Positions 61,008 through 64,000 of a stretch of 64,000 nucleotides of DNA are shown piece after piece. The notes under the pieces are model-generated. The model did no database searches. It was not told the origin of the DNA and was given only the letters and a program-made list of their open reading frames with translations. The position numbers and the translations under genes were made by a program. The stretch comes from Streptomyces sp. R302. GTDB taxonomy: Bacteria > Actinomycetota > Actinomycetes > Streptomycetales > Streptomycetaceae. How positions within the stretch are numbered: the first letter of the stretch is position 1; each line of letters opens with the position of its first letter. The stretch is from assembly GCF_012927245.1 (NCBI RefSeq), contig NZ_JABBGE010000007.1, forward strand, positions 248,001 through 312,000, in the 5' to 3' direction.

Positions 61008-62906
61008 GTGCAACTCAAATTGCCACGGGGTGCACGCCCCCGGTCCCTCGCCGCCCTCCTCACCGGCGCCCTCGTGGCGACGGGCCTGGTCCTCACCGCG
61101 CCCGGCACCGCACAGGCGGCCGGTGAGCGCGTGGACGTCTGGCTCACCACCACCTCCGACGCCGGGGGCCGTACCGTCACGCGGGGACTCGCCCCGCAGG
61201 CGCCGCTCGCCTTCGGGCCGGCCGGCGGCTCCGCGAGCCACACCATCACCGTCGACGAGTCCACGACCTACCAGCAGTTCGAGGGCGGCGGCGCCTCGAT
61301 CACCGACACCACCGCCCACCTCTTCCGCGGCGGGGCGATCAGCGCCGCCACCCGCGACGAGGTGATGCGCAAGCTCTTCTCCCCCACCGACGGCATCGGG
61401 CTCTCCTTCGTCCGCAACCCCATCGGCGCCTCCGACCTCTCGCGGCCCGGCAACGTCTCCCTCGACGACACCTGCTGCGACCTGAACGACTTCGGCGCCA
61501 ACGGCTACGACACGAACGTGCGGCTGCTGACCTCGCAGGCCGAGCGGCTCAACCCGGCGCTCCGGGTCAAGGGCGTGCCGTGGAGCGCGCCGGGCTGGAT
61601 GAAGGACAACGGCCGGATGGACCAGATGGGCTGGCTGAAGTGGGAGCACTACCCCACGTACGCCCAGTACCTGGTCAAGTACATCCAGAGCTACCAGGCG
61701 GCCGGCGTCGAGGTCGACTACCTGTCGGTGCAGAACGAGCCGAACTGCTGCCAGGCCGGCAATCCCACCGCCATGAACTACCCGGGCATGAGCTGGAACC
61801 CGTCCGGGCTCGTCGAGTTCACCAAGAACCACGTCTACCCGGCCTTCCGGGCCGCCGGGATCACCACCAAGGTCCTGGTCCACGACTGGAACTACGGCGA
61901 CTACGCCGACTTCGGCGCGGCGGTCCTCGGTGACGCGGGCGTCCGGAACGACCCGCTCTTCGGCGGCATCGCCTGGCACGGCTACTTCGGCGACCCCGCC
62001 GTCGGCAGTCAGGTCCACGACCGGTACCCGTCCGTGCGGCAGTTCAGCACCGAGCACTCCGGCGGCACCTGGGTCGGCAACCAGCACAACGAGGACCTCA
62101 AGGACATCGTCTCCTACGCCCGCAACTGGAGCAGCAGCCTGGTCAAGTGGAGCCTGGCGCTCAACCAGGACATGGGGCCGCACAACGGCGGCTGCGGCAC
62201 CTGCACCGGTCTCGTCACCGTGCAGGAGGGCGGCGCCCGGGCCGGGCAGGTCGACTACACGATCGAGTACTACACGACCGGTCACCTCACCAAGTTCGTG
62301 AAGCCGGGGGCGTACCGGATCGCCTCGACCGACAACGCGACCGTGCAGAACGTCGCCTGGCGCAACCCCGACGGCTCCAAGGCACTGATCGCGCACAACG
62401 GCGGCGGCTCCGCGCAGTCCGTCCGCGTCGACTGGGGCGGCCAGTCCTTCACGTACACCCTGCCGGCCCGCACCACCGCCACCTTCACCTGGGCCGGGAC
62501 GCCGGGCTCCGGCGCGCCCACCGGGGCGCTGACCGGACTCGCGGGCAAGTGCCTGGACGTGGCCGGCGCGTCGAGCGCCGACGGCACCGCCGTCCAGCTG
62601 TACACCTGCAACGGCACCGCCGCCCAGCGGTGGACGCTCTCCCCCGACGGCACGATCCGCGCGCTCGGCAAGTGCCTCGACGTGACGGGCGGCGCCACCG
62701 CCGACGGGACCAAGGTGCAGCTCTACACGTGCAACGGGACCGGAGCCCAACGCTGGAGTTACGACGCGACCACCCACGACGTGGTGAACACCGCCGCCGA
62801 CAAGTGCCTGGACGTCACGGGCAACACCTCCGCCGACGGCACCCGGGCGCAGATCTGGTCCTGCACCGGCGCCGCCAACCAGAAGTGGACCCACCAGGCG
62901 TCCTGA
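61008..62906 (+). CDS. Secreted GH30-type glycosidase with ricin-type lectin domain
   Basis: 632 residues from GTG 61008 (AAAGGG upstream). Signal peptide (LLTGALVATGLVLTAPGTAQ). The GH30 catalytic domain (about 75-490) includes QQFEGGGASITDTTAHLF, the acid/base Glu in LSVQNEPNCCQAG and the nucleophile Glu in VRQFSTEHSGGTW. The C-terminal 125 residues are a CBM13/ricin B trefoil with three GKCLDV repeats and QRW motifs. Relatives are endo-beta-1,6-glucanases or glucosylceramidases; fungal wall glucan is a likely substrate. Confidence 0.92.
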   Translation: MQLKLPRGARPRSLAALLTGALVATGLVLTAPGTAQAAGERVDVWLTTTSDAGGRTVTRGLAPQAPLAFGPAGGSASHTITVDESTTYQQFEGGGASITDTTAHLFRGGAISAATRDEVMRKLFSPTDGIGLSFVRNPIGASDLSRPGNVSLDDTCCDLNDFGANGYDTNVRLLTSQAERLNPALRVKGVPWSAPGWMKDNGRMDQMGWLKWEHYPTYAQYLVKYIQSYQAAGVEVDYLSVQNEPNCCQAGNPTAMNYPGMSWNPSGLVEFTKNHVYPAFRAAGITTKVLVHDWNYGDYADFGAAVLGDAGVRNDPLFGGIAWHGYFGDPAVGSQVHDRYPSVRQFSTEHSGGTWVGNQHNEDLKDIVSYARNWSSSLVKWSLALNQDMGPHNGGCGTCTGLVTVQEGGARAGQVDYTIEYYTTGHLTKFVKPGAYRIASTDNATVQNVAWRNPDGSKALIAHNGGGSAQSVRVDWGGQSFTYTLPARTTATFTWAGTPGSGAPTGALTGLAGKCLDVAGASSADGTAVQLYTCNGTAAQRWTLSPDGTIRALGKCLDVTGGATADGTKVQLYTCNGTGAQRWSYDATTHDVVNTAADKCLDVTGNTSADGTRAQIWSCTGAANQKWTHQAS

Positions 62907-62938
62907 CCGCCTCCCCTCCCCCGTCCTCAGGAGGACAC

Positions 62939-64000
62939 ATGCCGCACCAGCACCACCGGCGCAGAGCGCGCCGCCCCCGCACCCTGGCCGCCACCGCCGT
63001 CACCGCCCTGATCGCCGGGCTCGTCGGGGCGGTACCCAGCGCCGCCGTACCCAGCGCCGCCGCGCCCGGCGCCGACGAGCCGGCGCCCCGGGCCGTCGAC
63101 CGCTTCGAGGGCGAGGTGCCCTTCGGGAACCCGCCCGCCGAGGGGATCTTCACCTGGGGCAGCGACGCCGACGACCACCCGGCGCTCACGCTCGCCGAGC
63201 GGGCCGACGCCCCCGAGGGGAGCAAGGTCCTCGAAGGCCGCTACGACATCAGCGGCTGGGGCGGCTTCACCCATGACTTCGCCTTCGACCTGCCGGCCCA
63301 GGACTGGACCGCCCACGGCGGCATCCGCTTCTGGTGGTACGGGCAGAACACCGCGCCGCTGCCGCCCGGTTCGGGCAGGCGGATCGACTTCGAGCTGAAG
63401 GACGGCGGTGCGAACGGCGAGGCGTCCGAGCTGTGGACGACCTCCTTCACCGACGACTGGGAGGGCTGGCACCTCGTCGAACTCCCCTTCTCCGCCTTCC
63501 GGTACCGCGCCGACTACCAGCCGGTCGGCGGCATCGACCAGGTCCTCGGCCTCGACCGGATGTGGGGGTACGCGCTGACGCTGCCGACGGGCGCGCCGGG
63601 CTCCTTCGCGCTCGACGCGGTGGAGCTGTACGGGAAGGCCGACCCGGCGCTGACCACCCAGGTGGTCACGGAGGCGGCCGTGCACCCGGTGGCGGAGGGC
63701 TCCGCCGCCCGGATCGACGTCACCGTGAACACGACGGGCGCGGTGCCCACCGACCGGCCGGTCACCGTCACGTACGCGACGGACGACTCCGGTCCGGCGG
63801 TGGCCGGGAAGGACTACCGGCCGGTGGCCGGCAGCTTCGTCCTGCCGGCCGGGACGCCGTCCGGCACCACCCGCTCGATCACCGTGGAGACGCTGAAGGA
63901 CCGTTCCGGCGAGGCCGCCGAGACGATCCCGGTGAAGCTCACCGTCGAGGGCGCCAAGGCGCCCGCCGAGGACCCGGTCGTCGTGGTGGACGCGCACGGC
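62939..64000 (+). CDS. Secreted CBM11-bearing glycosidase, probably GH3 (cut by window end)
   Basis: 354 visible residues. A signal peptide is followed by a CBM11-like domain: RFEGEVPFGNPPAEGIFTWG, YDISGWGGFTHDFAFDLPAQ and FRYRADYQPVGGIDQVLGLD, then a Calx-beta-like module (TVTYATDDSGPAVAGKDYRP). I remember this layout in Streptomyces GH3 exo-beta-glucanases, but the catalytic part is outside the window. GGAGG is 4 nt before ATG 62939; it follows the GH30 gene by 32 bp and may be co-transcribed. Confidence 0.75.
   Translation, partial: MPHQHHRRRARRPRTLAATAVTALIAGLVGAVPSAAVPSAAAPGADEPAPRAVDRFEGEVPFGNPPAEGIFTWGSDADDHPALTLAERADAPEGSKVLEGRYDISGWGGFTHDFAFDLPAQDWTAHGGIRFWWYGQNTAPLPPGSGRRIDFELKDGGANGEASELWTTSFTDDWEGWHLVELPFSAFRYRADYQPVGGIDQVLGLDRMWGYALTLPTGAPGSFALDAVELYGKADPALTTQVVTEAAVHPVAEGSAARIDVTVNTTGAVPTDRPVTVTYATDDSGPAVAGKDYRPVAGSFVLPAGTPSGTTRSITVETLKDRSGEAAETIPVKLTVEGAKAPAEDPVVVVDAHG

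Overview
The window is very GC-rich actinobacterial DNA with the third-position G/C bias and secreted-protein repertoire of Streptomyces: a WhiB-like regulator, mycothiol-type DinB enzyme, Tat-exported phospholipase, DUF1996 and NPP1 proteins, ROK and LacI sugar regulators. The class IV lanthipeptide locus is of the venezuelin type, which suggests a relative of S. venezuelae. That placement is an inference from gene content. No tRNA, rRNA, CRISPR array or intact transposase was seen.

Layout. 1-8.0 kb: small regulator/enzyme pairs (MerR with DoxX, AraC/GlxA-type with a dienelactone hydrolase, MmyB-type with an SDR) around decayed genes. 8.0-10.7 kb: a two-gene minus-strand unit encoding a macrodomain protein with a lysine-rich repeat tail, followed by a uracil-DNA-glycosylase-like domain fused to an R-S-ExE ADP-ribosyltransferase. 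This is the best candidate for an undescribed system: one unit would write ADP-ribose, read or remove it, and possibly act on DNA bases. 10.9-19.7 kb: a roadblock/LC7 protein, ArsR, a wrecked repeat-protein gene, Tat-phospholipase C, a wrecked HbpS-like heme-binding gene carrying a hexanucleotide microsatellite, a MerR-HEAT operon, Lrp, LysE and a DHFR-like reductase.

20.0-25.6 kb: venezuelin-type class IV lanthipeptide cluster (LanL, 51-residue precursor, two-gene ABC exporter); the LanL carries a long Thr/Gly/Ala-rich insertion between its kinase and cyclase domains. 28.7-35.7 kb: IclR regulator, PobA and a complete protocatechuate 4,5-cleavage pathway (ligJ, ligK, ligI, fused ligAB, ligC) in one tight operon, converting 4-hydroxybenzoate to pyruvate and oxaloacetate; most streptomycetes are known for the 3,4-cleavage (beta-ketoadipate) route. 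35.7-37.9 kb: an unusual amidohydrolase with an Asp/Glu/hydantoin-racemase-like protein.

41-64 kb: a glycan-degradation island: two GH1 beta-glucosidases, two tandem CBM32-bearing secreted proteins, a DUF1996 protein, a sugar ABC importer, LacI and ROK regulators with candidate operators, an NPP1 (NLP) protein, a GH30-type enzyme with a ricin-type lectin domain, and the start of a CBM11/GH3-type gene. The theme is extracellular glucan attack, uptake of oligosaccharides and intracellular hydrolysis.

At least five genes are visibly broken (SPASM maturase, GNAT, repeat protein, HbpS-like, PhzF-like), by frameshifts, internal deletions and two in-frame TAG codons. Either these are real pseudogenes or some frameshifts are sequencing errors; reads would decide.
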